Source: Luzula sylvatica
Lineage: Eukaryota > Streptophyta > Magnoliopsida > Poales > Juncaceae
Direction of reading: 5' to 3'
Assembly: GCA_946800325.1 (NCBI GenBank)
Contig: OX326958.1
Location: forward strand, 25,584,914 to 25,648,913
DNA length: 64,000 bases
Part shown: piece after piece, positions 37,342 through 50,265 of the stretch
Numbering within the stretch: the first letter of the stretch is position 1
Layout: every line of letters starts with the position of its first letter
Position numbers and translations under genes: made by a program
The notes under the pieces: model-generated
The model's database searches: none
Told to the model about the DNA's origin: nothing
Seen by the model: only the letters and a program-made list of their open reading frames with translations

Positions 37342-38390
37342 TGCCCTAAATTTAGCCTAGTTTGACTTGTAAGTACTCGAAAGTAAAAAAACATATCACA
37401 TGAAGAGTTTGAAAAAATGGTTTTTAGGGAGAAATTAGGGATAAGTCATTGTCTATGGGGCTCAAGGCCAGCTGGTTCCCATGTGGAGGGGAAAAGGAAA
37501 GGGTAATTAGGTAGTAACTAAGAGGGTTTATATGAAGGATTAAATAAAAAATGAGATAATTAGGGTTAGGGTTAGGTTCAGTGTTGGAACTTGGAATAGA
37601 GATAAATGATAGTAGTTGGTTGGCACTTCACACTTGACAGTGTGTATTTTGTCTCACACAACCCACTAGTCTTTACATTCTTCAAAACTTCCAAATTTCC
37701 CTTTATTTAGTGCTTTATTGGCTGCAAAATATACTGATAAATCATTGTTTGAGATACATGTATCTTATTATGATCTCAAATCTACTTTTTCTTCATTTTT
37801 TAAAGGGGATATTGATTCATGTTTTTTTCTTTAATAAATCAACTTTTATTTTGGCATAATAAATGGTCCAAATAATAAAGCTACTATAAATAAAATGATT
37901 GAAATCATGATTTTTGGAGGCGCCGCAAGACATGGCATGTGAATGGTTTTATGAAAATAAGTTATATTGATTGGCATGTGAATAAGGGACCATATTGGCT
38001 TTAAATGGATAATACCATGACTAGCAAGGAACTAGACCTACCAATAATCAATACATACCAAGTATTTACAATAAATCCTTTCAATTTTTAAAATGATAAA
38101 TTTATTATTACAAACCATCTAGATAAATTTCAATAAATTTCAATGTAGGTCACTTAATTTGGCTCCTTGTATAATGAGTCATCTAGATAAATTTCAATGT
38201 AGGTCAGTTAACTTTGCTCCTTGTATAATGAGTCATTTAATTTTTATAATCTCAACAATGTCACTAAGAGACCGACTAATGCATGTCGGCTTCATGTATT
38301 CCAATTCGTCAGGATTCACTTTGACGTGCTACGCGATATTTTTTCTTTTAAAAACTAAATATTTATTTTGTCATTTTGACCGTCTACCAC
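37342..38390. other. AT-rich intergenic region
   Basis: No gene found. It contains a short TTAGGGTTAGGGTTAGG run near 37560 and a direct duplication around 38124-38240 with TAAATTTCAATGTAGGTCA and CTCCTTGTATAATGAGTCAT in each copy. Confidence 0.5.
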
Positions 38391-38392
38391 AC

Positions 38393-38474
<82 letters not shown>

Positions 38475-38732
38475 TAATAAAAATCCATAAAAAAAATTCA
38501 AAAAAGAATCCAAAGACCAAAATATACTATTAAAATTAGCAAAATATATATTATTGTATTTATCAAAATATACTATTGAAAATGTATCATTTTATTCTCA
38601 ATTTTAACTATGTTAACATATCGGATTTATCAGTACATTTTGCTAATTTGAATAGTATATGTTGCTAGTTTCATCAGTATATTTTGCACGTGTGAATTCT
38701 TTTTGGATTCTTTTCTTGGATTCTCCTTAGCA

Positions 38733-39449
<717 letters not shown>

Positions 39450-39461
39450 TATATGTATATG

Positions 39462-39593
<132 letters not shown>

Positions 39594-39596
39594 CAG

Positions 39597-39734
39597 TGTT
39601 TCTGCGACAGGCCGTCGCTAAAGTTATAATTTCCGACAGGCTCATATTTTCGACGGCCTGTACCAACCTTTCTCTGACGGCCCTTCACTGAACATTCTCC
39701 AACGGCTAGTCGCAAATATATTAATTATTAATTA

Positions 39735-39769
<35 letters not shown>

Positions 39770-39980
39770 TGTATGTATGTATGTATGTCGGGGATGTTCA
39801 AATTATTTGTTACGGGCCGTCGCAGAAAAGTCCATCGGAAACTGTCTTCTACTGCCCGTCACTGTTTAAAGCTGTCAAAAAAGGTATCTGCGACGGGCCA
39901 ACGTAGAAAGTCTTTACTATTTGTGACGGGTTGTCGCTAAATAAATACCCCCGTCGTTGATAACCTTAAATGTTGTAGTG
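39597..39980. mobile_element. CACTA transposon end
   Basis: Repeated subterminal motifs such as GACGGGCCNNCG and CGGGCCGTCGC, on both strands, are typical of CACTA (En/Spm) elements. The sequence finishes at 39980 with TGTTGTAGTG, the inverse of a CACTACAACA terminus. No opposite CACTACA end or transposase was seen to the left, where microsatellites intervene, so this is a truncated or rearranged end. Confidence 0.8.
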
Positions 39981-41250
39981 TTCGCTGCGCGCCCCTCGCA
40001 GACAACGACAATTTCTTTGCAAAAATGTATGATTATTTAAAACCAGTTTGTGTTGATATGTCCAATATCTAACATACCCTAATTTCAAGATGTCTAATAT
40101 CTAACATATCCTAATTTCAAGAAAATAGAAATATTGAGTACGTAAATAAATGTATAATTAATCAGAAAAAGAACGAGTGACAAGAAAACCAAAGAAAAAC
40201 TAACATCATACTTATACCCGCAACAATGTGGGATGGTCGGCTGATGACTCGCTGACAAATATGAATAACAAATCGTACTTTAAAATATTTTCATCTTTTT
40301 TTCGCTGCGCGTCCCTCGCTGACAACGACAATTTCTTTTCAAAAATATATGTCTATTTAAAACCAGTTTGCGTTGATATGTCCAATATCTAACATATCCT
40401 AGTTTCAATATGCCCAATATCTAACATATCCTAGTTTCAAGAAAATAAAAATATTGAGTACGTAAATGAATGTATAATTAATCAGAAAAAGAACGAGTGA
40501 CAAGAAAACCAAAGAAAAACTAACATCACACTTATACCCGCAACAATGTGAGACGATCGGCTGATGACTTGTTGACAAATATGAATAACAAATCCTACTT
40601 TTAAATATTTTCATCTTTTTCGCTGCACGCCTCTCGATGACAACGACAATTTCTTTGCGAGAATGTATGTATATTTAAAACCAATTAGTGTTGATATGTC
40701 CAATATCTAACATACCCTAGTTTCGAGATGTCCAATATCTAACATACCCTAGTTTCAAGAAAATAGAAATATTGAGTACATAAATAAATGTATAATTAAT
40801 CATAAAAAGAATGAGTGACAAGAAAACCAAAGAAAAATAACATCACACTTATACCCGCAACAAATCGGGGCGATCGGCTGATGACTCGTTGACAAATATG
40901 AATAACGAATCCTACTTTAAAATATTTTCATCTTTTCTGCTGTGCGCCCCTCGCTCACAACGACAATTTCTTTGCAAAATGTATGTTTATTTAAAACCAA
41001 TTTGTGTCGATATGTCCAATATCTAACATACCCGAGTTTCAAGATGTCCAATATCTAATATATCCTAATTTCAAAAAAATATAGAAATATTGAGTATGTA
41101 AATAAATGTATAATTAATCCAAAAAAGAATCAGAATGACCAGAAAACCAAAGAAAAACTAACATCACACTTATACCCACATTGTTGTGGCCTGTGGGAGG
41201 ATCGGCTCAAGACTCGTTGACAATGTTGACATATATGAATAACAAATAAC
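39981..41250. repeat. Four tandem copies of a ~318-bp unit
   Basis: Units start near 39981, 40301, 40619 and 40935, each opening with a TTCGCTGCGCGCCCCTCGC-like GC-rich head. Each contains two direct copies of a TGTCCAATATCTAACATA block, an AACGAGTGACAAGAAAACCA block and a GATCGGCTGATGACTCG block. The first unit abuts the CACTA terminus exactly. Confidence 0.92.
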
Positions 41251-41789
41251 TGTCAAGTATTTGATAAAAATCATGACACAATTAAATACAAATACTTGTA
41301 CCTTTATAATGGTAGCCCAATTACACTCAACTAAAATAATCAAGTCGAACATCAATTAAACATTGCCCAAGCTTTCTTGGCCCAAACGGCCGAACCTTGA
41401 TATATTTGAAAATCAACTTCATTCATTAAACTTTTGAAGTACAAAAACATTTATACAATCCTAATCATAGGACATCTCCAGTTTTTAATTAAACAGAGAT
41501 AAAAAGATCGCATTTGTCATCTCCTCTTAACATAACTTTTTTGGACAACAAGGAAAGAAAACAGAACAATTCATATCCCCAGAAAACACCCCTCCAAAAT
41601 ATCCCCAATCTCACTGACAGTTATCTGGCTCCCACAAGTCATTGACAATGTTGTTCTACCATGCGTAGAACTTAGCAAGGAGCAATAACCAGTTCCTAGA
41701 AAGAAAGAGAAATGAAAGAAAGAAAGAGAGAAAGTTCGATTTTTAACCCATTTGTATTTTGCAATTAACCCAAATATTATTGCTAATAC

Positions 41790-42555
41790 CTCTCTCTCGC
41801 TCTCGCTCTCGCTCTCTGTGGGTCGCGTTCTTGTAGGGGTTTAGGGTCTTTGAGAATTGGATACTCGCTCGACTGGAGGCAGATAAATCTGGAAATTAGG
41901 TCAAATCTGCTTTTAATTTACTGGTAATTTCTTCAATTTTTGACCTGTTGTGTTTGATTGTGATAAATGGTGGAACTCTTTTGGTTAGATTGGAGTTGGA
42001 TTGGTTGATCCGTAGCTCAATCTGGTCCTGTACCGTTAATTTCTGTTGATTTTTTGTTTTTTGGGGTTCTTAACTGGTGTCCTTTTGTGTGTTGAATAGT
42101 ATGTATTGAATTGTGAAGTTAATTTTGGAGATTTCCTTTACTGATACTCTCAATTTTGTTTGAATTAGCGTCATTTAGTTTGATTGTCTTATTCCCATCA
42201 TAAAAACCTTAATTTGCAGCTCTGAGCTAGGTCAGTTTATCTGATATATATTCTTCATAAAACTTACAAAATATAACATAATTCTGAATGCTTAGATTCT
42301 CACAGATTTGTGTGTACCCCAGTTACAAATTGAGTAAATTACATAAATGGTCCCTAAAAGTTATCACCTTCTTCCTTTTCAGTCCCTGATTTACCACAAT
42401 GTTACAAAGTGAAACATTAAAAGGACCAAATTAAGAAGTTTCAATTTTCAAGCCATAGGGGCTTAAACGGAAACAGGTCTTTTCCATGGGGAAAGTAATG
42501 CAATTTACACTTTCATCTGAATTTCATTGTTATTTCTATTTTCATCTAGGCACTA
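41790..42555 (+). promoter_or_regulatory. Leader exon and 5' UTR intron of the bZIP gene
   Basis: A pyrimidine-rich CTCTCTCTCGCTCTCGCTC stretch and a GGGGTTTAGGG telo-box-like motif (about 41790-41850) mark the likely transcription start region. A donor after GGAAATTAG (about 41898) and an acceptor TTTCATCTAG at 42549 suggest a 650-bp leader intron, ending six bases before the ATG. This is inferred from signals only. Confidence 0.5.
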
Positions 42556-44769
42556 ATGGTGCAAACAAGAGCAGTGGGAAAAAAAAAGAGAGGCAAGCAA
42601 ACCAGCAAAGAAAATGTCGATTCTACCCCTACAGACCCAAAACCTTCTTCAACTCAGGTTTCTAAATTGTTAACGTTTTACCCATATGCCCTTGTAATAT
42701 CAGAAATATCATCTTATAACTTATGTTTTGTAATTTTAGCCGGAACAACCAGCCGCCTCGCCAGCCGCGTCTGTTCCTGATTGGTCCGCTTATCAGGTAC
42801 GAAAATATCACAACTATTATCAACAAAGCCCTAATTTTGTGCTTATCAGAGGAATTAAATTATAATTATTATTTTCTCATATATATCAGGCATACTATAA
42901 TGCGGCCGGGTCAAACATGACAGCGCCTGGTTTCCACCCTCCTGTGTGGGGCCCACAGGTAACTTTTTAATCAATGCACAATTTCACATATACCTCTACA
43001 AAATCTCAAAATATCGGCTGTACTCCTCCAAAACGTGATATTACGAATACATGTCCTCTTCTGATTTTTCAGAAAAATGTCTTAATTACCCTTATTTCTC
43101 AGTTCTCACTGTATTATAAAAGATATTTGAAGCTAGGTTCACTTTCTGAAACAAATATGAAAAATGTTATGTTTGTAGCAGTAGGGATACAAGTGATATT
43201 TTGAAATTTTGCATGGGTCTAACTAATTTTATACATGACATTTCTCTTTTTAGATGTCTCCATATGGGGCCCCGTATGTAGCCATGTATCCACAAGGCGG
43301 CGTTTACCCATATCCTTCTCTTCAGCCAGTATTTTTCTCCATAAAAAAATATCAAATAATTCTTTTGTTTTGATATATGATACATTCTTTCATGATTTAA
43401 TGATTTATTATTATTAGGGTTCTGTTCAATATCCTTACCCTACACAATCTCCAAACGGTACCGCCGAGACTTCTGTGAGTACTTTATTTATTTATTTTTT
43501 GCAATTAATTTCGAGCTTACGAGTTTTATTTGGGATTTTAGGAAAAGGCGAAGAAAAGCAAATCTGACAAAAAGTCGAAGGGCAAGAAGAAATCCGACTC
43601 CTCTTCTAGTGGCTCGCTTTCTCACAGGTTCTTTTTATTATATTTTTATCTCGATTTTTTCGAGTTATTTAAAGAATTTTTATTATGTTTATTTAGTGGT
43701 GAGAGTGGAAGCGATGATTCATCAGAAGGAAGCAGCTCAAGTTCCGGGAAGGTAATATATATTATCTAAAAATATTATTGAGAAATTTATTATCAATTAC
43801 CAATTATTTAAATTCAAAATAACGAGGTGTTATTTTCTTGCAGGGAACGGGAGAGACGAGCGAGAAAGGAAAGAGAGAAAAGAAAAAGACGTCCACATCT
43901 GGACCACCACACCCCATCACTCCCGCCCCAGGAGGCATGCCGTTCTGGGCAATGCCACCTGGCGGCAACGTGGCGGGTTCGGAGTATTGGCCCGTTGCAC
44001 CGATGACTCCGATTACTATGACTGTCAAGACTCCAACGCCTCGTCGCAAGTTCCCCCACTCCGACCCCCCTCCTCAGGTACATATCAGAGGGAGCGACTT
44101 TTAGGGTTACGTTTCTAAAAACCCAAAATATAATATTTATCCTTTAAAATAAAAATATATTTACCTTTTTAGATGTATGAAAGGGTAATTATGATTTTTA
44201 AAAGGGTAAATTTGATATTTTGGGTTTTTAGAAGAGTAAAATAGTAATTTTAAATGTTGACTTTGGGTAAATATGATATTTTAGATTTATGAAAGGGTAA
44301 ATATGATATTTTAATTAAAAAAAGGGTAAATATGTAATTTCAAGTTAAAAAAGGGTAAATATGTAAACCCCCCTAAAATTTATAATAGGACGAGAGGGAG
44401 GTGAAAAGGCAGAAAAGGAAGCAGTCTAACAGGGAATCTGCACGTCGATCGCGTTTGAAGAAACAGGTTGAATTTCCAAATTTCGGCTTTTATTTATTAT
44501 GCGTGAGCAGTGTTAACTGATTGTGATTTTTGTTGATGATTGTAAAGTCGGAGTGGGAATTAGTTGCGAAAAGTGCAGGGGAATTGAGGCAGGAAAACGA
44601 ATCGCTGAAGGAGGAATTGAAGCGGCTTGAAGAGGAATGCGATAAGTTGACTTCTGAAAATACCTCTCTTAAAGTTAGTCCTCGAAATATTTGTATTTTG
44701 CAAATTATTTAAAACTAAATTTTGTATGTATAATTGTTCGTGCAGGAGAAAATGGATAAATCGAGTTGA
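42556..44769 (+). CDS. G-box-binding-factor-like bZIP transcription factor
   Basis: Eleven coding exons (42556-42657, 42740-42796, 42890-42958, 43254-43328, 43418-43474, 43542-43627, 43697-43751, 43844-44077, 44389-44466, 44548-44673, 44746-44769) join to 320 residues. The N-terminal half has the GBF proline-rich signature (PDWSAYQAYYNAAG, PYGAPYVAMYPQGGVYPYPS), a transactivation region in group G bZIPs. A Lys-rich linker (EKAKKSKSDKKSKGKKKSD) and an acidic Ser-rich block follow. The basic region NRESARRSR (Asn259-x7-Arg267) is intact and should bind CACGTG in the nucleus. The zipper runs through ENESLKEELKRLEEECDKLTSENTSLK with Leu at four or five heptads and Val at the first. The last exon adds only EKMDKSS, so the tail is short for the family, and a further exon may be missed. 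All but one internal junction is phase 0. Confidence 0.88.
44105..44385. repeat. GGGTAAATATGATATTTT repeat in the bZIP intron 8
   Basis: Several forward copies of AAGGGTAAATATGATATTTT variants occupy nearly the whole intron, the same unit that fills part of the dehydrogenase intron 2 at 23600-24370. Confidence 0.65.
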
Positions 44770-44834
44770 GAGGTTTACATCCTGTATTCTGACACTATCA
44801 CATTCTAGCTATGTAAGATAACAATTTTCATGTG

Positions 44835-44945
44835 TACCCCTGCAAAATCTAAAAATATCACGTATCATGAATGTCCTTGCAATTTTATGTTTTGCAGGGT
44901 TATAGGTGATATTTCTAGGTTTTGTAGGGAATGCGGGAGTCATGG
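44835..44945. repeat. Short foldback element after the bZIP stop codon
   Basis: CCCCTGCAAAATCTAAAAATATCAC at the left is mirrored by GTGATATTTCTAGGTTTTGTAGGG at the right, with another TTTTGCAGGGTT in between. It belongs to the foldback family described at 22920 and is probably within the 3' UTR or just beyond. Confidence 0.6.
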
Positions 44946-45239
44946 CAACTTTGTGTACTAATACGTATTTCAATTTTTGTATAATTTTTAGATATGAGGG
45001 GGCGAAATATATAATTAGGGTTTTTAGAGAATTGGATAGCAAAACAGTAACGAAGCGTGCTAATGGGACTTCTAATCAAGGGAGCAAGCGGGATTTTTAG
45101 ATCGAATGCTTCGAAATTTATTTTCAAAATCGATCAATGGGCTTTCTTTTTCCTTTTTTTTTTCTTCTTTTTTTTTTCCGAAGTTTTTTAGGGTTTGTCG
45201 GGAGTACTGATGTAATGATAGTTTTTTAGTTTAAAGAGT

Positions 45240-47180
45240 TAGATTTATATGTGAGAGATTTATGGCAGTAGTAGTGTGTATGGATCAATATACATGGCTA
45301 CTATCTTATTGCTACGGAATGTAAATTAGATTTCTCATGTTAAAGTATTAATCTATCACCCCTCTATTTAATTTATTCTAAATGATTTCAATGTATGCCT
45401 TCAAATAGATAATATATTTTTTTTTCTGGTAGTGTATACAATAGGGGAAATTGTTACGCTGAAGAAACAAAATGTTATATACAATATTGAAGGTATATAT
45501 ATGGATATGGATTAATGAATATAGACATGCAAAATAGTATATAAGAACAATTTGTTCTAGCTTTTATTTACAAATTCGAAGATGCATAATCATTAACTAA
45601 AGCAGCACATAGTTTTGCTGGGTGATAATTATAACTAAACAAACTGATGGATGCGATTTGAAAACTGAGAGCCCGTTTCGTACCTAATTGTATATTTCAA
45701 AAAATCGAATTTCATCTTCAATTGCATGAAAACATGAAGTATCCATATAAATTCAAAGTATTATGGGTAAAAAAAAACAAAGAAGTAATAGGGTAACTAA
45801 TTATGAAACTCAAAATAGAAAATTTGTACTTGATAAATAGACATTATTCAAATTTAAAATAACACGTGTCTTCAATTACAATATTTCTTGAGAAAAACTT
45901 AAAAAGTGAGTCGTTCTAAACATCAATTTTAATATTTATAAAAAAAGATGATGATTTATTTTTTTGAAGGTGTTATACTTGATTTTTTGCATTTTTTTGG
46001 TTTTTTTTGAAAAAATATAAATTTGCATTTGTTAGTCTTCAATTACGGTGTTTCATGAGAAAAATATGAAAACTAAGTATTTTCTCGTTCTAGACATAAA
46101 TTTTGATATTTTTAGAAAAATATGATCGTTAATTTTTTTTGAAAGTGCCCGACTTAAACTTTTTGCGTTTTTTCGATTTTTTTGAAAAAAAATGAAATTT
46201 GAATATGTTATTCTTCAAATGCTGTGCTTTTTGAGAAAACATGAAAACTAATTATTTTTCTCGTTTTAGACATTTATTAAAAAAATAGGATAATTAATTT
46301 TTTTTGGAGGTGTTGGATTTCACTTTCTTCCTTTTTTATAAATTTATGAAAAAATTAGAAATTTGCATATGTTAGTTTTCAATAACGGTATTTTTTTTGA
46401 GGAAAATATGAAACCTAACGAATAATTTTTTCACACTTTATCAATGTAAGATGACGTGCTATTCTAAAATTGTTCTAAATTATATGTAAAATATGAAACA
46501 CATAATTGTCTACAAATAAACATAATCATAAAAAACAATAATGAATAATTATATGATTCATATTTTGATGGTTGAAAAAATTGTAAGGACCATAAAGATA
46601 AATTTAAAGTAATTGAGTTGGTGAATACATTATTATTGTATTATTATTGTTATATTTTCAGTACCCCGTCCAATATACTATTTTATAATTACAATAAACT
46701 ATTTTATCTCTGTATAGCAATAAATACCTGCTTGGGTACGCAAGTGTAAGCACACTATCAAATCCCTAAAATCAAGTTGCACTGTAGACGGTTCCTCTTG
46801 ATAACGACTTCTCAAGTGGGCCACACTATTCAGTTATCCTCCTTCCCACGGTAATTATTCTCTCCTTATTCCCTTCACTCTCCTTTTCCTACAAATCACG
46901 TTCACGTCCATCACTAGATTCATTATACATTAAAAAAAAATTATAACACGTCAATATATGTGGAAGTCAGTACAAATATCGAGTGCAAAATTATGGGAGT
47001 CCGTTTTCAAATTATTATATCAGGTTAAATCTTGTCGAGGACGCTTCTGACAACAGCACTGGTGTCCGAATACTATTCATTAAATACCCTCGGTGTGCAA
47101 CACCGTCAGGTAATCTATGAACCCAAAACTGTTACACCGAGTGTAAGCAATATAGTAATCTTCTCGTTACCCTGCATTAC
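45240..47180. other. Intergenic region between the bZIP and SDS genes
   Basis: Apart from the tandem repeat at 45869-46420, no feature is recognised. The last few hundred bases (46800-47180) are less AT-rich and should hold the SDS promoter. Confidence 0.5.
45869..46420. repeat. About three diverged tandem copies of a 165-177-bp unit
   Basis: A landmark TCTTCAATTAC or variant recurs near 45869, 46036, 46213 and 46376, each followed by a GAGAAAA..ATGAAAACTAA block, a TTCTCGTTNTAGACAT block and a long T-rich segment. Copies are clearly diverged. Confidence 0.7.
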
Positions 47181-47183
47181 CCC

Positions 47184-47190
47184 TATATAA
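47184..47190 (+). promoter_or_regulatory. TATA box of the SDS gene
   Basis: CCCTATATAAGTCC lies about 105 bp before the ATG at 47293, giving a leader of roughly 75 bases. It is a good match to the plant TATATAA consensus in otherwise mixed sequence. Confidence 0.6.
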
Positions 47191-47292
47191 GTCCGTGCAG
47201 CTCGCCATTACGAACCAACGCAGAGCACTCATATTTTCTGTGTAAAGTAGGCAGTGCAGTGCCTACTCTTTCATTCTTTTGTCACACATACA

Positions 47293-49531
47293 ATGCCGAT
47301 CACAAAGCCGAGATCCATCATCACTCGCCGCCGGCGATCTTATATTACAGAAGCTTCTCATTGCAAGGCATCTGATATGGCTCAGTCTGCTTCCAACTCT
47401 TCTGGTCTCGTAAGCGAGATTTCCACTCAATCTACCGTCACCTTCACCGGCAAACGTGCAATTGAGCTACAGCGTGAGTTAAGACCTGATTTAAAGCGAT
47501 CGAAGAAAGAACAGGACGTCGTTTCCATCGATTCTACCTCTGTTGTGGAATCATCGTGTGTTGAATCATCTTCTGTTTGTAAAATCGTTAGATCGCCTGA
47601 TCTCGTGTGCTCTGAGAAAATTTCCGCAGCTGATTCTGATTCGGTGTGTATGGAGTCCGATCTGGTGTTAATCTCGTCAGATGATGATGTGTCGTCCTCT
47701 GATGGCACGATCTCGAGCTCTGAGTATAGTCTCGGTTCTTCGTGCTATCCGTCTTCTTCTAGTGGTGGTGAGTTCTCAGATGGATGTGATCGTCATAGAT
47801 CTCGGCCGTCCCTTGCCTTTGCACAGTTTCTTGAACTTACGAGACAGTTCACTGGAGGCCGTAGTAAAGTGCGCTCGAGTTTTAAGGCGGGTGAAGGATT
47901 GGTTGGAGAAAGTGCGCTTGAATTTCAGGTAATCATAATTTGCAGCACTGTTCAGTTAGATTCATACTCTGTTTCTGTTCATTTTTCATTAATTTTGCAC
48001 ACATATTGGAACTTTCGCAAACATTTATTTGTTTATGATGATTATGATTCATATTCTCACTTCGATTTTTTTATGCTAGTAGAAATTTAATTTGTAAGCG
48101 TCTTAATTAGGACACTGAATTTCAATAATTTCAAAGTTAATTTCAGTAATTGTGTCTTTAAACTTAACTTCAGTAATTTTAGTCACTGTTTACCTGGAAT
48201 ATGGCCGAACAAGGCAGTTTATCCTTATTTCATATAATTTCGGGGGTGTATTAATTTTTAATAAATTAATATGTACAAGGATGTTAATTAAAATAATTAC
48301 CGAGATCTTATATGAATTTCTGAAGGGAAGGAAATTACTCGAAGAGGATGATGAAGAGAGCTACATCAGATTTAGGGGAAGAGAAAGGAATGGGAGGATG
48401 CCTCATGATTATGTCGCTTCTTATAATATGACAACAAGTCACGGCAATCTTATCTTACTTCAGCGACGCATAATGATTAGCTGGATCATTCAGGTATGTC
48501 AATAATCATTTTCCTTGGCGATTTAATTCCGTGTTAAAATTTGGGCATCGTAAAGGGCTTATTTGTAGATATTTATTCTTTCAAGTGTGGAACTGAAAAA
48601 ATGGTTTGTGCGGATCTTGTTAACAATGACAGCGGTGTCAAGAGATGGAGTTCCAGATAGAGACACTGTTCTTATCAGTGGGATTAATGGATCGGTTTCT
48701 AGCACGAGGTTATTTCAAAAGCGAGCGAAACTTACAGATTCTCGGCATTGCTTGCATCACTCTCGCAACCAGGATCGAAGAGAATCAGATCCGCAACAGG
48801 TTTTAATCCTCTCTCTCTCTCTCTCTCTCTCCTAGTAATTAATGTAATTGTTCGCCAATTTGTTAATTGTGTTCTGTACTTGTCTTTACAGTGTGAGGCA
48901 AAGAGTTTTCAGGGTGGGTAATAACTCATTCAGTAGAAGTGAAGTAGTAGCAATGGAATGGCTCGTACAAGAGGTGCTTGATTTTAAATGCTTCCTCCCC
49001 ACAACCCTTCATTTTCTCTGGTAAGTGTGATATTTCCTATTTCACATTTTCTCTGGTATTTGTGATATTCTCAGATTTTGCAATTGATTATCTCTTTGTC
49101 TGTTTTGGAATTAGGTTTTACTTGAAAGCAGCAATGGCAGGACCGGAGGTACAGGAGAGGTCGAAATTCCTGGCTGTGTTGTCGTTGATAGATCACGGGA
49201 GACTCTCCTTTTGGCCTTCCACTCTTGCTGCCAGCATCGTTATCCTTGCTTGCCTCTCCACTGGCCATGAGCACCTAACCAATCTCGTCATGGAGGTAAT
49301 TTTCTCTCTCTTTCTCTCTATTGATCGATTGAACACTTGACGAACTACATAACGAATACTGCAGACGCACATGAGAACAAGAGGCGATGATTTACCAGAG
49401 TGCATGAAGGTCTCTCTCTCTCAATCAATCGACCAATATTTATGTTCTTAATATTTCTCGATATTTATTTCCTCAACTTTTGCACAATTTTGCAGAATAT
49501 CGAGTGGTTGATTCAGTACGCAAGGGATTAA
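47293..49531 (+). CDS. SDS: Cyclin SDS (SOLO DANCERS)-like meiotic cyclin
   Basis: Seven exons are inferred: 47293-47928, about 48305 (or 48326)-48493, 48633-48799, 48892-49020, 49115-49295, 49365-49409 and 49496-49531, giving about 453-460 residues. SDS is a plant cyclin needed for homologue pairing and DMC1-dependent recombination in meiocytes, partnering CDKs in the nucleus. The first 212 residues are Ser-rich and acidic, poorly conserved as expected. The cyclin box begins at [13 protein letters not shown], continues through [61 protein letters not shown] and [13 protein letters not shown], and ends [28 protein letters not shown] with the C-terminal cyclin fold is diagnostic for SDS. Exon 3 uses an acceptor at 48631-48632; the apparent longer open frame there is in the wrong phase. 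A GTG 39 bases upstream is not the start. The 5' edge of exon 2 is the least certain point. Confidence 0.92.
48811..48831 (+). repeat. CT microsatellite in the SDS intron 3
   Basis: A short CT run just downstream of the exon 3 donor, within a 92-bp intron. Confidence 0.85.
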
Positions 49532-49739
49532 GCTTTGTTTTGGAGATTTGTAGTTTCATTAATTCTTCTTTTACAAGTATAGGATAAGTTTCTAAGGCTA
49601 GAATAAAGAGGTAAACAGCAAACGTATACCAGTATAGAGAAAAAAAGAGTCAAAGTATAGAAAAAGTTTCATTGTTCATTGTTGTAATTGATGTTTTCAT
49701 CACAAGTATAGATATAAAGGTAAACATAATTTCAATACT

Positions 49740-49800
49740 TCATGGTTTTAATTGATATTTTGAGATTTTGCAGGGGTATGCCTGAAATTGTGCCCAGTAA
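49740..49800. repeat. Half of a foldback element downstream of SDS
   Basis: TGATATTTTGAGATTTTGCAGGGG is the right-hand terminus of the foldback family found in introns of neighbouring genes. No left arm is clear. Confidence 0.45.
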
Positions 49801-49934
49801 AATGAACACAACTTTTATTCTTATGTCACTACGTGTTACAGTATAAAAGAGTAAAACATACATTATTAGTTTATTACATATACCCAACAAATCACTAAAT
49901 TACATATACTATAATGAATTTCACTAATACATCC

Positions 49935-50138
49935 CTAATGGGGTGGACAAATATTCTTACTTTGATTGGGATTATATGTGCAACTTGGATGTGGAGGAAG
50001 AGGTGCACCCTTCGGTAAAACATGCAAAACAATATTCGCATGCCAAATTCGATTGAGAGGTCTCGCTATAGTACTCTGAGAAGCAGAGCTAACTATTAGC
50101 AATACAACAAGCATGATTGTCATTACAAACTTCCCCAT
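49935..50138 (-). CDS. Small secreted peptide precursor (67 aa)
   Basis: The intronless frame starts at an ATG (50138) in good context (AACCAATGGGG), 68 bases downstream of a TATA box on the same strand. Residues 1-20 (MGKFVMTIMLVVLLIVSSAS) form a strong signal peptide. The mature part has a central LPKGAPLPP (41-49), very like the core LPKGVPIPP of IDA/IDL abscission peptides, and two cysteines (53 and 64) in SCTYNPNQSKNIC. The tail lacks the usual RHN ending of IDA. It therefore looks like a phytocytokine-type precursor, possibly IDA-related or of a cysteine-containing peptide family, acting outside the cell on a receptor kinase. No family can be assigned with certainty. It lies tail-to-tail with SDS and upstream of the PPR gene. 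Confidence 0.7.
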   Translation of the reverse strand: MGKFVMTIMLVVLLIVSSASQSTIARPLNRIWHANIVLHVLPKGAPLPPHPSCTYNPNQSKNICPPH

Positions 50139-50205
50139 TGGTTATTATTGTGAGTGAATCTCTTTAATTATAAGTGTTTATGTATCTAATATTTTGGGAG
50201 AGAGT

Positions 50206-50212
50206 ATTTATA
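50206..50212 (-). promoter_or_regulatory. TATA box of the small peptide gene
   Basis: On the minus strand CTGTATAAATAC lies 68 bases before the start codon, leaving a leader of about 40 bases. It supports independent transcription of this short gene. Confidence 0.65.
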
Positions 50213-50265
50213 CAGGGTTTTGGTGTGATGGGTACCAAGAAGACTTCTGAATTTTCTTTGATAGA

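Noticed and set aside
37558..37576. Interstitial telomere repeat
   Set aside because: Only about two and a half TTAGGG-like units, and the plant telomere unit is TTTAGGG.
44906..45100. Additional 3' exon of the bZIP gene
   Set aside because: No donor downstream of the last zipper exon gives the right phase without crossing the TGA at 44767-44769.
47254..47292. Upstream extension of the SDS frame starting at GTG
   Set aside because: Plant nuclear genes start at ATG; the first in-frame ATG is 47293.
48587..48835. Longer open frame overlapping SDS exon 3
   Set aside because: The cyclin sequence is in a different frame and requires the acceptor at 48631-48632.
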